The notes under the pieces are model-generated. The model was given only the letters and a program-made list of their open reading frames with translations, searched no databases and had not been told where the DNA came from. The position numbers and the translations under genes were made by a program. A stretch of DNA of 64,000 nucleotides, taken from contig NZ_CP046703.1 in NCBI RefSeq assembly GCF_009873495.1, positions 3,062,501 to 3,126,500 on the forward strand. Reading direction: 5' to 3'. Positions 17,765 to 26,600 of this stretch are shown piece by piece (positions within the stretch are counted from its first letter, which is position 1; every line of letters begins with the position of its first letter). The stretch comes from Nostoc sp. ATCC 53789 (GTDB lineage: Bacteria; Cyanobacteriota; Cyanobacteriia; Cyanobacteriales; Nostocaceae).

Positions 17765-18018
17765 TGTCTCTTAGCTTCAATAGTTTTGCTAATACTTCTG
17801 CTACAGTTTAAGCTGTCTGGTTTCCGTAATGAAAGGTAAAAATACTGAACTAAGTTTTATTTTAATTTAATTATTATTCCAGAAATAAATATTATTAATG
17901 ATGATAAACATAGAGTAGTATGGATAGTCTTTACTGCTAGTAAAGAAAATTAGCAAATTCCACTCGCGTTAGCTTAAAATCTAAGCTGTTGCTGTATTTC
18001 TAACTTTTTACCTCAACA

Positions 18019-18303
18019 ATGTCTAAAGATTTTTCTGCTGAGATTAGTTCGCGCATCTGCCAGCACATGAATGACGATCATGCTGATGCCATAGTTCTTT
18101 ATGCTAAAACTTTTGGTGGTGTAACAGATGCGATCGCAGCAAAAATGTTGTCAATTGATGCACAAGGCATGGATTTGACAGCACAAGTCAATGGTGAAGC
18201 TGTACCAGTTCGCATTCAGTTTGATCATGTTTTAGTGGATGCAGAAGATGCTCATCAAACTCTGATTGCAATGGTGAAGCAGGCGCGGGTAAATGCAAAG
18301 TAG
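18019..18303 (+). CDS. DUF2470-domain protein
   Basis: A 94-residue protein consisting almost entirely of DUF2470, the small domain found at the C-terminus of HugZ-like haem-utilisation proteins and in chloroplast proteins related to haem or tetrapyrrole metabolism. The signature ICQHMNDDHADAIVLYAKTF (14-33) with the His and Asp residues is complete, and VPVRIQFDHVLVDAEDAHQ forms the second half. Free-standing copies are common in cyanobacteria; the role is unproven. Confidence 0.85.
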   Translation: MSKDFSAEISSRICQHMNDDHADAIVLYAKTFGGVTDAIAAKMLSIDAQGMDLTAQVNGEAVPVRIQFDHVLVDAEDAHQTLIAMVKQARVNAK

Positions 18304-18349
18304 AAATTTGGAACTCCCTAAAGACCGCCATTGCGCTTCATGTTAGCTG

Positions 18350-21300
18350 TCACCCAGAGATAGCTACCTCTTCCTTGACTACTGCGGTATGAGGCTGGGT
18401 TTGAATAATTTCAAACTTCCAGTCTGAAGAATAATCAGGTAAATCATAGCCAACACTCTTAACATGAGCCAGCATCAACTCATCGCGTTGGTGCCAAACA
18501 GCAAATATGCTTTCCCTGCCATCATCAAGCGTTTCTAGGTCGATTTTATAAACCTCATTTACCCGTTTCAGTTTCAAGCCCAACAAATTTAAGAGTCGGC
18601 TGAGTATTTTTATTGCCGAAACCTGCTCTTTTTCTCCGACTAAGTTAATACCAAGCGCCCTTTTAATATGCTTACTATGCTGAAAAACAATATTTTTAAG
18701 CATTATTAAATCTGGATTACTCTCGGTAAACTCTCTTTCTAGTTCGAGAAATTGAAGCATTCCCAACGCTCTCATTGCTTCAACTTTGAGCGTGTAAGTT
18801 TTTAAATCTGGTAGAAAAACTTTTCCTTCACCCCAAGACAATTGCTGATGCCATTCTTGTTGATCTCTGATGTGAAAATACTCGCTTTCGTGAGTTAGAT
18901 AATAATGAATTAACAGTTGACGATAATATCCTTGGTCATCTTGCAATTTCAGCCAAGGAGTAACTTCTACGCCATACCTTTGTCTGAGAACATATTTATT
19001 AATTTGGTTACGTTCTCCATCAGTTAGAGAATGCTTTCCTAATAGTTGCTCATATTCTACATAATCGATATCATTGGCATTAGCTACAGCCGTGGCTACC
19101 GATAGTTGATTTTGCTGCTTAATATCTTTAATTTTGCGTTTAATTTCTTTAGCCTTTTGACGGCTTTGCGCCCAATCTTTTTGAACTTTGACAATTTCTA
19201 AAACTAATCTTCTGCGGGTAGCTAAATCATCGGCATCAGTTGCCAAAAATGCCAGCCGTAAATCTCGAATAATATTATTATGAACAGCATTACTCCGCAT
19301 CTGAATTTGATGCCCATCAGCAATCAAACCATCTTGCATCGATTGACGATAGAGGCGGATAGAAGCATTTACCCGTGCAGATAACTTGGCCCAAGTTCGC
19401 AAATGAATCGGGTCATGAACTAAAGGTAAATCGACATCTATTTTGTGTAGTGGACTAAGCAAAGCTAAGTTTTCTTTTTGATTTTCTTGATACCAGTCAG
19501 ATAACAAGCGATAATTTGTACTACCACTACCAATTAAGCCAATACCTCGTTTAGCACACCAAACAACACGCGGCACATCATCTCGCACTCTCGCTAATGC
19601 TTGTCTTGCTTCCGAGTCAGGAATTACCCCTTGAAAAATGCCATAAACTCGGTCGAAATGTTGGACATCAATACTAATTCCTGTACCCAGGCTAGGCGTA
19701 ACAAAAACGCCGTCATATTCAGAGATTTTTTGATTGATAGCTGCGATAAAATCAACCGCTTCATGACCAGGTGTGTTTGTAGTGTGGCTACTAACTACCA
19801 AAGTTTTAGGAAATTGCCTTCGTAATTTTTGTAACCGTTCTTTGAGATAACGTTCGATTGTTTCACAACTGTAACGCCCAGCACGACTATCAGTAGTAAC
19901 ATAACATTTACGTCCAGCAAGTAAATCTAATTCTAATTGGTGAATTAGCGGGGTTGGGTTCGGCGAATCGTAAAAAGTTACATCCCAACCTTGTTGAGGC
20001 TTCCATTGGTTGAGAACTACCCAAGGCGTTAATTTAATTCCTGCTAATCCCTGTAGATATTCAAGTGATACATCTGATAAATCAGCATCTTGGGCAATTA
20101 CTAACCCCCCAGTTGTTAAAACTGTGGAAATTAGTTGCTGGAATAATCTTAATATTTTTACACGTTTATGTTTACAAGTATTACTGTTTAGTAGATGCCA
20201 CAAAGATTGCTCTACTTCATCTAAAATTATTATTGCCCCGTGCCAATTTTCAGGATTAAGCTTCCAAATGGAATCAACACACAGTCCAAGAGATTGCTGT
20301 GGAGAGAGTGAACGGAGGATGGGAGGAGCGGGGGTAAGTGTTTTATTAAGCCTTTTATCCCCATCTTCTTTATGCGTTCCCCATTGAATACCAATTTTTT
20401 CGCACAAAAATCGTCCTAGTAAAATTCTGTGAGTAATTAATAAAACAGGTTGATTTCTAATTTTTGCTTGCTGAACAACGGCTTGCAGTGCTGTAGTTTT
20501 ACCTGTTCCTTTTGCAGACTTGACTCCTACTAATCCAGAAGTTGGAAAAGGGATTTCACCTATAAAAGGTCGATTCAAGGTGAGAGCAGCAGGAATAGTT
20601 AACTCAGTATGGGGTTTTGTTTGAGCAAGATAAATTTCTAAATCTACACTTTGGCGATAAATTTTCTCGAAACTAGTTGCACCTTTCGCAACGATAAACT
20701 CATCAACCCCTTTTTCTATTCCTGGAAGTTCGATAACTTTAACAGGGCAATTTTTTTGCTGGAATAAACAACCAAGTTGAGAAATAGCATTATTTACAGC
20801 AGCAATTGTTTTAGGTTGAGTTTCAAAATCAAAACAAATATAAAAGCTACGCTTTGTAATTGCAAACGCTGCTAAGTCAGGAATTAGCTGACGACGGGTA
20901 ACTTTGCCAAATTCATCTTTAACAACCCGATAACCACTGGTAATTCCGGGAATAGCAATAGCTGCATAGCCTTGTGTCAACAGTGTTGCTGCTTTTTTCA
21001 CACCCTCGCAGAGAATCAGGGGAATGTTATGTTGCATCACCCATTGCCAAAAGCCTCTAGCTTCACCATCAGCAGTAATGGTGATATTTTCAGGCATGAC
21101 CAGATTGTAACGTCCAGCGACTTGCTGCCACACTTGCAGCGTTACCCGCAAACAAAATACCCGCGTTGGGGTGCTGGGGGGATGCTCGTATTTGATGGAC
21201 TTAGCATTGTGATTCTGTCGGGGTTGGTTTGGTTTAAAGCATCCCCATTCCATCATTTGCCAATTATTCAAAGGGTCTAGTCCCGAACACCACCAACCCC

Positions 21301-21505
21301 CTTCAGTAATATGAGCATAACGCTGCAACCAGCCAGCTTTCACCATTCCGGTATTCGTGCGGGGGAGTAGCTCAGAAATCAATAGATACTCATAAGCAGT
21401 TACGCCTTGGAGCGACCTAAAATTGAGTTGCACTAAGTGTAAGTCTATACCACTACTCTTGACTAATTCCTCAAGGTGTTGGGGGTGTAAATAGTGCAGA
21501 TGCAT
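18350..21505 (-). CDS. Plasmid replication protein, CyRepA1 family
   Basis: A 1051-residue protein. An N-terminal DUF3854 primase-like region (about 120-290) carries Toprim-like acidic motifs, ILCEGVKKAATLL (164-176) and FYICFDFE (221-228). A P-loop helicase-like domain has Walker A SAKGTGKTTAL (330-340) and Walker B IIILDEVEQ (425-433). The motifs FVTPSLGTGISID and RQALARVRD resemble helicase motifs V and VI. A helical, Lys-rich C-terminal part follows. This arrangement is the CyRepA1 replication initiator of cyanobacterial plasmids. Here it lies among chromosomal housekeeping genes with no partition or mobilisation genes beside it. It may be a remnant of an integrated plasmid or a chromosomal paralogue. 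Confidence 0.85.
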   Translation of the reverse strand: MHLHYLHPQHLEELVKSSGIDLHLVQLNFRSLQGVTAYEYLLISELLPRTNTGMVKAGWLQRYAHITEGGWWCSGLDPLNNWQMMEWGCFKPNQPRQNHNAKSIKYEHPPSTPTRVFCLRVTLQVWQQVAGRYNLVMPENITITADGEARGFWQWVMQHNIPLILCEGVKKAATLLTQGYAAIAIPGITSGYRVVKDEFGKVTRRQLIPDLAAFAITKRSFYICFDFETQPKTIAAVNNAISQLGCLFQQKNCPVKVIELPGIEKGVDEFIVAKGATSFEKIYRQSVDLEIYLAQTKPHTELTIPAALTLNRPFIGEIPFPTSGLVGVKSAKGTGKTTALQAVVQQAKIRNQPVLLITHRILLGRFLCEKIGIQWGTHKEDGDKRLNKTLTPAPPILRSLSPQQSLGLCVDSIWKLNPENWHGAIIILDEVEQSLWHLLNSNTCKHKRVKILRLFQQLISTVLTTGGLVIAQDADLSDVSLEYLQGLAGIKLTPWVVLNQWKPQQGWDVTFYDSPNPTPLIHQLELDLLAGRKCYVTTDSRAGRYSCETIERYLKERLQKLRRQFPKTLVVSSHTTNTPGHEAVDFIAAINQKISEYDGVFVTPSLGTGISIDVQHFDRVYGIFQGVIPDSEARQALARVRDDVPRVVWCAKRGIGLIGSGSTNYRLLSDWYQENQKENLALLSPLHKIDVDLPLVHDPIHLRTWAKLSARVNASIRLYRQSMQDGLIADGHQIQMRSNAVHNNIIRDLRLAFLATDADDLATRRRLVLEIVKVQKDWAQSRQKAKEIKRKIKDIKQQNQLSVATAVANANDIDYVEYEQLLGKHSLTDGERNQINKYVLRQRYGVEVTPWLKLQDDQGYYRQLLIHYYLTHESEYFHIRDQQEWHQQLSWGEGKVFLPDLKTYTLKVEAMRALGMLQFLELEREFTESNPDLIMLKNIVFQHSKHIKRALGINLVGEKEQVSAIKILSRLLNLLGLKLKRVNEVYKIDLETLDDGRESIFAVWHQRDELMLAHVKSVGYDLPDYSSDWKFEIIQTQPHTAVVKEEVAISG

Positions 21506-22051
21506 AGGGAAAGACCCGGAGAGAAGACTATGAGATTAAAACATTAGCACGCATCTGTTTTTTTTCTATAAGCGAGATTGCTAGGCTTTTATGATGCTTT
21601 TTTTACTTCGTCACGGGAGACACATCGGTTAAGCGTCTAGTAGGTTATTCTGCTTATTAGATCCCCAAAGTAATAATTTTGTATTGTGATATTTGTTCTA
21701 TTTTAATTTTTATTTATCAGTAAATCTCTGCGTTAAGGAATGCGATCGCTAGAGGGGTTGCTACAGGTATTGTCATAGGGTAACTTCATCTATTTCGACA
21801 AAAGACTTTACACCGAGCATCCACCTGCGATCGCGCCTCATGTTTAGGATGTGAGATATTTCAATGGATCAAATCAGGTAGGGGTAATTCATTAATTACC
21901 CCTACCGCTTTTAGTTTTGCGTAAGTTCTAACTTTTACTCAAGTAGCACGGTAACTTAAAAAGCTGATTGGAGGTAAAATAGACAACGACTTTTAAGAAA
22001 AGTTCAATCTACTTTATAAACCCTTTGCTTTTAGTTACGAATGTAGGAAAT
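21506..22051. other. Intergenic stretch upstream of the CyRepA1 gene
   Basis: No gene seen. I looked for direct repeats that could be replication iterons next to the initiator gene and did not find a clear set. A palindromic dispersed repeat is at 21877-21906. Isolated GCGATCGC sites occur at about 21742 and 21828. Confidence 0.45.
21877..21906. repeat. Palindromic dispersed repeat or terminator
   Basis: Perfect 13-bp arms GGTAGGGGTAATT and AATTACCCCTACC with a 4-base loop, followed by GCTTTTAGTTTT. A related half-site (GAATTGCCCCTACC) occurs near 39685, so it is probably a mobile dispersed palindrome that can also act as a terminator. Confidence 0.6.
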
Positions 22052-22552
22052 ATGGCTTTGTATTTTTCAATTTTACCGTGTGCTTGTTTCATTACTGGCT
22101 ATTTTTTATTAAAAAAAAGTAATAATGAAATCTCGCATTTAGTAGCTGTATTTGCAGCTATTAGCCTAATTTTGGGTTTAATATTAGCTCCCTGGCAGAT
22201 TTTACTTTTACTATTAATTCTTATTCTTATCAGTACAAGCTCCGAATACTATACAAGCAAGGTAGTCAGCAGCGAAATTCAATATCCACAAGAGCCAGTT
22301 ACCAAGTCTGAACCAAATTATAACTTAATCTACCGTGGGGCTTCCTATCGTCCTGACCTTGATGCCAAATCAAATGCAGAAACGATACCATTAGTAACCC
22401 CTAAATTGATCTTTCGGGGATGTACTTATTTTATTTGCGCTAATCCTAATACCCAATCGGCTGGAATAATTACACCACCAGTAACCTATAAATTGAGCTT
22501 TAGGGGAAGCAGCTATTCTATAAATAGAAATGTACACAGAGAAATTAAATAG
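22052..22552 (+). CDS. Membrane protein with three DUF4278-type motifs
   Basis: The start at the ATG 22052 (MALYFSILPCACF) with GTAGGAAAT just before is preferred over a TTG 9 codons upstream. The 166-residue protein has two hydrophobic segments (about 1-20, and 40-62 LAPWQILLLLLILILI) and then three copies of the short DUF4278 motif L-x-[YF]-R-G-x-x-Y: NLIYRGASYRP, KLIFRGCTYFI and KLSFRGSSYSI. DUF4278 normally appears as one copy in small cyanobacterial proteins. Role unknown. It is a single gene between the CyRepA1 gene and the UDG-like gene. Confidence 0.75.
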   Translation: MALYFSILPCACFITGYFLLKKSNNEISHLVAVFAAISLILGLILAPWQILLLLLILILISTSSEYYTSKVVSSEIQYPQEPVTKSEPNYNLIYRGASYRPDLDAKSNAETIPLVTPKLIFRGCTYFICANPNTQSAGIITPPVTYKLSFRGSSYSINRNVHREIK

Positions 22553-22650
22553 CGAACAATATAACAAAAGTAGCTCAAATTATGTGTAAAGCCATACCTA
22601 ATTTAAAGCTGGCAAAAAACTATTTTGAAAGAGACTAGCTATGAATTACA

Positions 22651-23352
22651 CTATTCAGTTAAATCTGGATTTAAATATTTTCTTACTTCTGACTTAATCA
22701 TTCCAATTTTAGAATCTTTTTCATCTTTTCTATAGTGGTAACTTGGATGTTTGATATAAATTACTGGCTTACCATGTAAATTATTACGACTTTGAAGGAA
22801 ATTTTCAACTTCTCTTCCAAAAGCAATAATTACCTTTGGATTAAAAAACTCTATTTCGCGCATAAAGTGGCAGCTAAAACAGTTATTTATAGTTTTCTTT
22901 TCTAGTTTATCTTGTTCTCCAACTGTTGAACATTTAACAATATTAGTTTGCACACAATATCTAAAGACTTCACTTTGAGCAACGTCCAGTATAGTTGACA
23001 TATAGTTCAATATATTTTGGTGGAAAACTAGACTGCGCTTTTCTCCTGGCTTTGTTATGACATTACCAGTAAATAACCCCCGATTCCAATCTATATGTTT
23101 TTGAGCAATATCTTTAGGTGAACCTCTATAGTAGGCAATTTCAGCGTTAATAATACGTCCGGGATTTTTGCCAACAAGCATTACTTGAATATCTTCGGGA
23201 TTTATTTCTGTGTAAAATCCTCTTGGTGGAGAATCTAATGCAAGACTATTTGGTTCATTATTTAGTCGATTCATATTAAGAGTATTTGGACACTCTCTTT
23301 CTGAATTTTTACAGTTGACTACTGTTGCGTAGAAATTGATAACTTGATTCAT
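22651..23352 (-). CDS. Uracil-DNA-glycosylase-superfamily protein, probably Fe-S type
   Basis: A 233-residue protein with the UDG fold motifs: GKNPGR (61-66) at the place of motif A and HPSYHY (202-207) at the place of motif B. Cysteines 14 and 21, Cys141 (TNIVKCS), and Cys158/Cys161 (NNCFSCHF) fall where family 4/5 UDGs hold a 4Fe-4S cluster, but the first pair is spaced CX6C instead of the usual CX2C. KVIIAFGREVENFL matches the conserved beta-strand and helix after the last cysteine. It may excise uracil or other damaged bases; a different activity is possible because motif A departs from GEAPG. Its neighbour upstream is the decayed chlB fragment. Confidence 0.72.
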   Translation of the reverse strand: MNQVINFYATVVNCKNSERECPNTLNMNRLNNEPNSLALDSPPRGFYTEINPEDIQVMLVGKNPGRIINAEIAYYRGSPKDIAQKHIDWNRGLFTGNVITKPGEKRSLVFHQNILNYMSTILDVAQSEVFRYCVQTNIVKCSTVGEQDKLEKKTINNCFSCHFMREIEFFNPKVIIAFGREVENFLQSRNNLHGKPVIYIKHPSYHYRKDEKDSKIGMIKSEVRKYLNPDLTE

Positions 23353-23423
23353 TAACTTATATGGTGGCCTATTAAAAACTATACTGAACTGATCTGACTA
23401 CAGTTGTCCTGAGTAATACTACT

Positions 23424-23459
23424 AAAAAATCGTTTCGCTGAAATATCAGCGAAACGATT
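23424..23459 (-). terminator. Strong rho-independent terminator, minus strand
   Basis: Perfect 14-bp arms AATCGTTTCGCTGA and TCAGCGAAACGATT around a 4-base loop, followed on the minus strand by a T-run (plus-strand AAAAAA at 24-29 of this block). It lies 40 bp after the stop of the chlB relic, at the same relative place as the chlB terminator at 24431-24466. Confidence 0.8.
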
Positions 23460-23498
23460 AAAGTTAATCTCAAAATTAAAAATAGCTAACTTGCTAAA

Positions 23499-23577
23499 TT
23501 AAGCTCCAACAGCTTCTTTCGCGGCGTATAATACCTCAGCACTGATTTATTTGAAACCGCGATCGCAATTAAATTTA
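23499..23577 (-). pseudogene. Decayed duplicate of the chlB 3' end
   Basis: The minus strand reads KFNCDRGFK, a stop, then [15 protein letters not shown] and a stop. The intact ChlB ends [20 protein letters not shown] then ESVGA. So 26 codons match, with one nonsense change (GAA to TAA) and several substitutions. The likeness continues past the stop into the untranslated end (TTAAAAATAGCTAAC against TTAAAAATTGCTAAC). The relic is in the same orientation as chlB, about 0.98 kb downstream of its end, on the far side of the toxin-antitoxin module. Confidence 0.85.
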
Positions 23578-23744
23578 TTGGTGCTGCACTAGATTTATAT
23601 TCTTTTAACTAAAATTATTACTGAATAGCAGGTAAAACTTATAATTCACATTTTACAAATAGTTGCGATTATCTTCAAGCTAGACAAAGGCTTTCTTCTA
23701 CTTGCTATACGTGCATATAATGGGATTATGAACATCCGTAACTG

Positions 23745-24011
23745 GTGAATAAAATGGCTAAAACCTTAACAATACAGTTGTCAGATGACTTAGAAAATAA
23801 ATTAACTGCTCAAGCGCAAAAGCTGAATCTATCTTTAGAAGATTTAATTCTACAAGCCTTATCTCAATCAGCTAAACAAGAAAATATCTCTGAATTCGAT
23901 CCAATTTTACCTTTACTAGGTACATTGAAATTTGATAATTCTGATGTAGGAGAAAACCACGATCAATATCTCCAGCAAACTTTGCAGCAGGAGTTAAAAA
24001 TTTACGAATAA
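23745..24011 (+). CDS. Antitoxin of a PIN-type toxin-antitoxin pair
   Basis: An 88-residue protein beginning with a ribbon-helix-helix-like segment (MAKTLTIQLSDDLENKLTAQ, AQKLNLSLEDLILQALS) and an acidic C-terminus that would wrap the toxin. The frame opens at GTG 23745; the ATG at 23754 (MAKTLTIQ) is an equally likely start. It overlaps the start of the PIN gene by eight bases, the usual tight coupling of VapB/VapC-like modules. The toxin partner is broken while this frame is intact. Confidence 0.8.
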   Translation: MNKMAKTLTIQLSDDLENKLTAQAQKLNLSLEDLILQALSQSAKQENISEFDPILPLLGTLKFDNSDVGENHDQYLQQTLQQELKIYE

Positions 24012-24426
24012 AGTCTTTATAGATACATCCGGGTGGGCTAATTTATTTATTGCAACTGAGTCCTACCATGAACAAGCAAAGCAGTGGTTTCAACATAAAC
24101 GTCAGCAAAATCAAGCAATGGTAACAACTAATTATGTTGTTATTGAACTAGTGGCTTTGCTGAATAGCCCTTTACGTGTACCTCGTCCGCAGTTATTTAA
24201 ATATGTAGAAGCTGTCAGAACTGCTCCTTATATCAACTTGATTTATATTGAACCAACAATAGATTCAGCAGCTTGGGAACTACTCAAAACTAGAGAAGAT
24301 AAAGCTTGGTCTTTGGTGGATAGCACTTCTTTTATAGTCATGTAACAGCTTGGCATTAAAGAGGCATTAACCACAGATCACCACTTTGAACAAGCTGGCT
24401 TTATTCGTCTGCTGAAGTCAGAATAA
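24004..24426 (+). pseudogene. PIN-domain toxin, inactivated at start codon and by a nonsense codon
   Basis: Translated in one frame this gives NKVFIDTSGWANLFIATESY, HEQAKQWFQHKRQQNQAMVT, then TNYVVIELVALL and on to SLVDSTSFIVM, a TAA at 24343-24345, then QLGIKEALTTDHHFEQAGFI, RLLKSE and a final stop. PIN residues are present on both sides of the stop: Asp in FIDTS, Glu in VIELV, Asp in LVDSTSF, and the last Asp in TTDHHF. No ATG, GTG or TTG opens the frame; the codon where the start belongs is ACG (24004-24006), and changing it to ATG would leave the antitoxin Tyr codon synonymous. So two separate losses are seen. PIN toxins are RNases. Confidence 0.85.
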
Positions 24427-24430
24427 GTAA

Positions 24431-24466
24431 TAATAAAAGGCATTCATTAAGATATGCCCTTTATTA
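24431..24466 (-). terminator. chlB terminator
   Basis: Arms TAATAAAAGGCAT and ATGCCCTTTATTA pair over 12 of 13 positions, about 24 bp after the chlB stop on the minus strand, with T-rich sequence following in that direction. It may also serve the convergent toxin gene. Confidence 0.65.
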
Positions 24467-24489
24467 TTAAAAATTGCTAACCCGTTAAC

Positions 24490-26016
24490 CTACGCCCCGA
24501 CAGACTCCTTGGCGGCGTACAATACCTCAGCGTTGATTTCTTTGAAACCGCGATCGCGGGCAAATTTCTCAGTATTACGCTTTACTTTACCGCGAACAAA
24601 TCCAGGAATCTTATTCAATTCTGCTTGACCATCTTTTGTCCAATTCAAATCAGAATCAGCAGAAATTCCCCTAGTAATTACTTCTTTGGTATCATGACCA
24701 CCGAAGATTTCCAATAGGTGATCTTCCATTCCTAAAGTGAAGGAATTGTAGATCAAATCTGTAATCTGATTCGTACCTTCATAACCCATAAATGGTTTGT
24801 AACCAATGGGGAAGTTTTGGACGTGGATTGGTGCAGCAATTACGCCGCAGGGAATATCCAAACGCTTACCAACGTGGCGTTCCATTTGAGTGCCGAAAAT
24901 GGCAGAAGGTTCGACACGAGCGATCGCATCCCCAATTTCACCATGATCTTCGGAAATCAGCACTTCATCGCAATACTCGCTAACTTGTTCGCGGAACCAG
25001 TCTGCATCATATTTGCAGTAGGTTCCAGCCCAAACAACATGAATCCCCATTTCTCGCGCCAGAATTTTGGTAATGGCGGCGGCGTGGGTATTGTCACCAA
25101 AAACCACAGCTTTTTTGCCAGTCAAGTTTTGACAGTCAATCGAACGGGAGAACCAAGCAGCCTGAGAAACATGGAGAGTTTGCTCATTGATGAAGTTTTC
25201 ATAGTCAACTTCTGCACCTTGAGCGTTAATTACCTGCTGAATCTTGCGAATACAACGGGCAGTTTCCACTACACCCATTGGAGTAATGTCTATATAAGGT
25301 GTGCCAAATTGTTCTTCTAAGTAACGAGCGGTGGTTAAACCGAGTTCGCGGTAAGGTACTAGGTTAAACCAGGCTTGGGACATCTTTTTCAAGTCATTTA
25401 CCGAAGCACCTTCGGGAATTAAGGTATTTACCTCAATTCCCAAGTCAGCCATCAGCCGTTTCAGTTCGGTACAGTCGTGATTGTTGTGGAAACCAAGGGT
25501 AGTAGTACCGATGATGTTAACCGAGGGCTTCGCAGTTTTACCCTCTGGTAATTCGCCCCGCTTCCGGGCTTTTTCAATGTAGTATTGGACGATTTGATCC
25601 AAAGTGCGATCAGCGGCTTGCAGTTCGTTATAGCGGTAGTGGTTCACATCCGCCAGCATTACGTCTCCTTTCGCTTCCAGTTGCGCCCGTTCCACAAAGT
25701 TGTGCAGGTCTTCTTGCAAAATGCTGGAGGTGCAAGTGGGAGTTAACACAATCAGATCGGGGTGTTCCTCGGCATCTTTGCGGACGATGTTATCTACCAC
25801 CTTCTCTTGGGAACCACGTGCCAAAACGTTGCGGTCAACAACACTGGTTGTCACTGGAGTGAAATCCCTCTCCCGCGATAGCATTGAGCGCATGACGTTA
25901 AAGTAGTCATCGCCAATGGGGGCGTGCATGATCGCATGGACATTTTTAAAAGAACTAGCGATTCGCAGAGTGCCGATGTGGGCTGGGCCTGCATACATCC
26001 AGTAAGCCAATTTCAT
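24490..26016 (-). CDS. chlB: Light-independent protochlorophyllide reductase subunit B
   Basis: ChlB forms with ChlN the NB component of dark-operative protochlorophyllide oxidoreductase, a nitrogenase-like enzyme that reduces ring D of protochlorophyllide without light; ChlL supplies electrons. The start at 26016 ([20 protein letters not shown]) is chosen for the family N-terminus and the GGGAGA before it, giving 508 residues, the normal length. Cluster- and substrate-site features seen are [42 protein letters not shown] and [13 protein letters not shown]; the C-terminal light-independent domain ends AAKESVGA. chlL and chlN are not in the window. A decayed copy of its 3' end lies downstream. 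Confidence 0.97.
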   Translation of the reverse strand: MKLAYWMYAGPAHIGTLRIASSFKNVHAIMHAPIGDDYFNVMRSMLSRERDFTPVTTSVVDRNVLARGSQEKVVDNIVRKDAEEHPDLIVLTPTCTSSILQEDLHNFVERAQLEAKGDVMLADVNHYRYNELQAADRTLDQIVQYYIEKARKRGELPEGKTAKPSVNIIGTTTLGFHNNHDCTELKRLMADLGIEVNTLIPEGASVNDLKKMSQAWFNLVPYRELGLTTARYLEEQFGTPYIDITPMGVVETARCIRKIQQVINAQGAEVDYENFINEQTLHVSQAAWFSRSIDCQNLTGKKAVVFGDNTHAAAITKILAREMGIHVVWAGTYCKYDADWFREQVSEYCDEVLISEDHGEIGDAIARVEPSAIFGTQMERHVGKRLDIPCGVIAAPIHVQNFPIGYKPFMGYEGTNQITDLIYNSFTLGMEDHLLEIFGGHDTKEVITRGISADSDLNWTKDGQAELNKIPGFVRGKVKRNTEKFARDRGFKEINAEVLYAAKESVGA

Positions 26017-26600
26017 GTTTGTGTTCTCCCTTTTCAACAGAAATAACACGGAGTCCGATAAGAATGGACTATAAGTGCTTGATTATTATTAAATCGTTTC
26101 TGATTGTCTCAAAACTTGTATCCCTAATGAAGTGAAGAGTTGTAAGGGTTTATCTGGAGTTGATAGGCTTAGGCATACCTCAAACCTGCTTACTGATTGG
26201 GATGTAGCTGCTGATTTTAACAACATGGCTGTTGTTTTATTTAAATAAATCTTAATTTTTCGGTAAGTTTGTTTTCAATTTGGGGTGGGGTGCTGGAAAA
26301 GAATACAGAAGTCAGAAGTCAGAATTCAGAATCAAGCAGGTATACAGCCATTGATTTTCCAACTATTCTGAATTCTGAACGGCAGTTGCTCATGGGGAAA
26401 CCCCTTTAGCCCGAATTTATCACGTATTGTGTGGTTCGGGTGGGGAGTGTGGGAGGCAATGCAGCGTTCATTGATGTGCAGTTATTCAATTCCTCCTCTT
26501 TCTCCCCACACTCCCCACACTCACGCTCATTTCTCACTGATGAGAAATCCAGGTTTAGACCGCACTGCCTTCTCCTGAATTCTGACTAGAGAAGTGTTAT
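26017..26600. other. Upstream region of chlB with repeat elements
   Basis: No gene seen. It holds a heptamer-like tract (AGAAGTCAGAAGTCAGAATT near 26310), a small dispersed repeat (GTTGCTCATGGGGAAACCCC, about 26390-26406) that recurs inverted near 34240-34270, and the fold-back element at 26411-26550. Confidence 0.55.
26411..26550. repeat. Short fold-back element, copy A
   Basis: About 140 bp beginning CCGAATTTATCACGTATTGTG and GGGGAGTGTGGGAGG, ending CCCCACACTCCCCACACTC and TTTCTCACTGATGAGAAATCC. The G-rich and C-rich halves are inverted copies. A related element with cleaner ends is at 46807-46928. Confidence 0.55.

Larger units (their letters stand above)
23353..23744. other. Spacer holding a terminator and the chlB-like relic
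   Basis: Between the UDG-like gene and the antitoxin gene. It holds a strong minus-strand terminator (23424-23459) and the decayed chlB 3' end (23499-23577). The rest, 23580-23744, is AT-rich and probably carries the antitoxin promoter (TATAATGGG near 23715). Confidence 0.6.

Noticed and set aside
21506..22051. Replication origin next to the CyRepA1 gene
   Set aside because: No iterons, DnaA-box cluster or AT-rich unwinding element clear enough to claim.
24118..24345. PIN toxin gene starting at the internal ATG 24118
   Set aside because: This would drop the first catalytic Asp and the N-terminal strand, which are encoded upstream in the same frame; better read as a broken longer gene.
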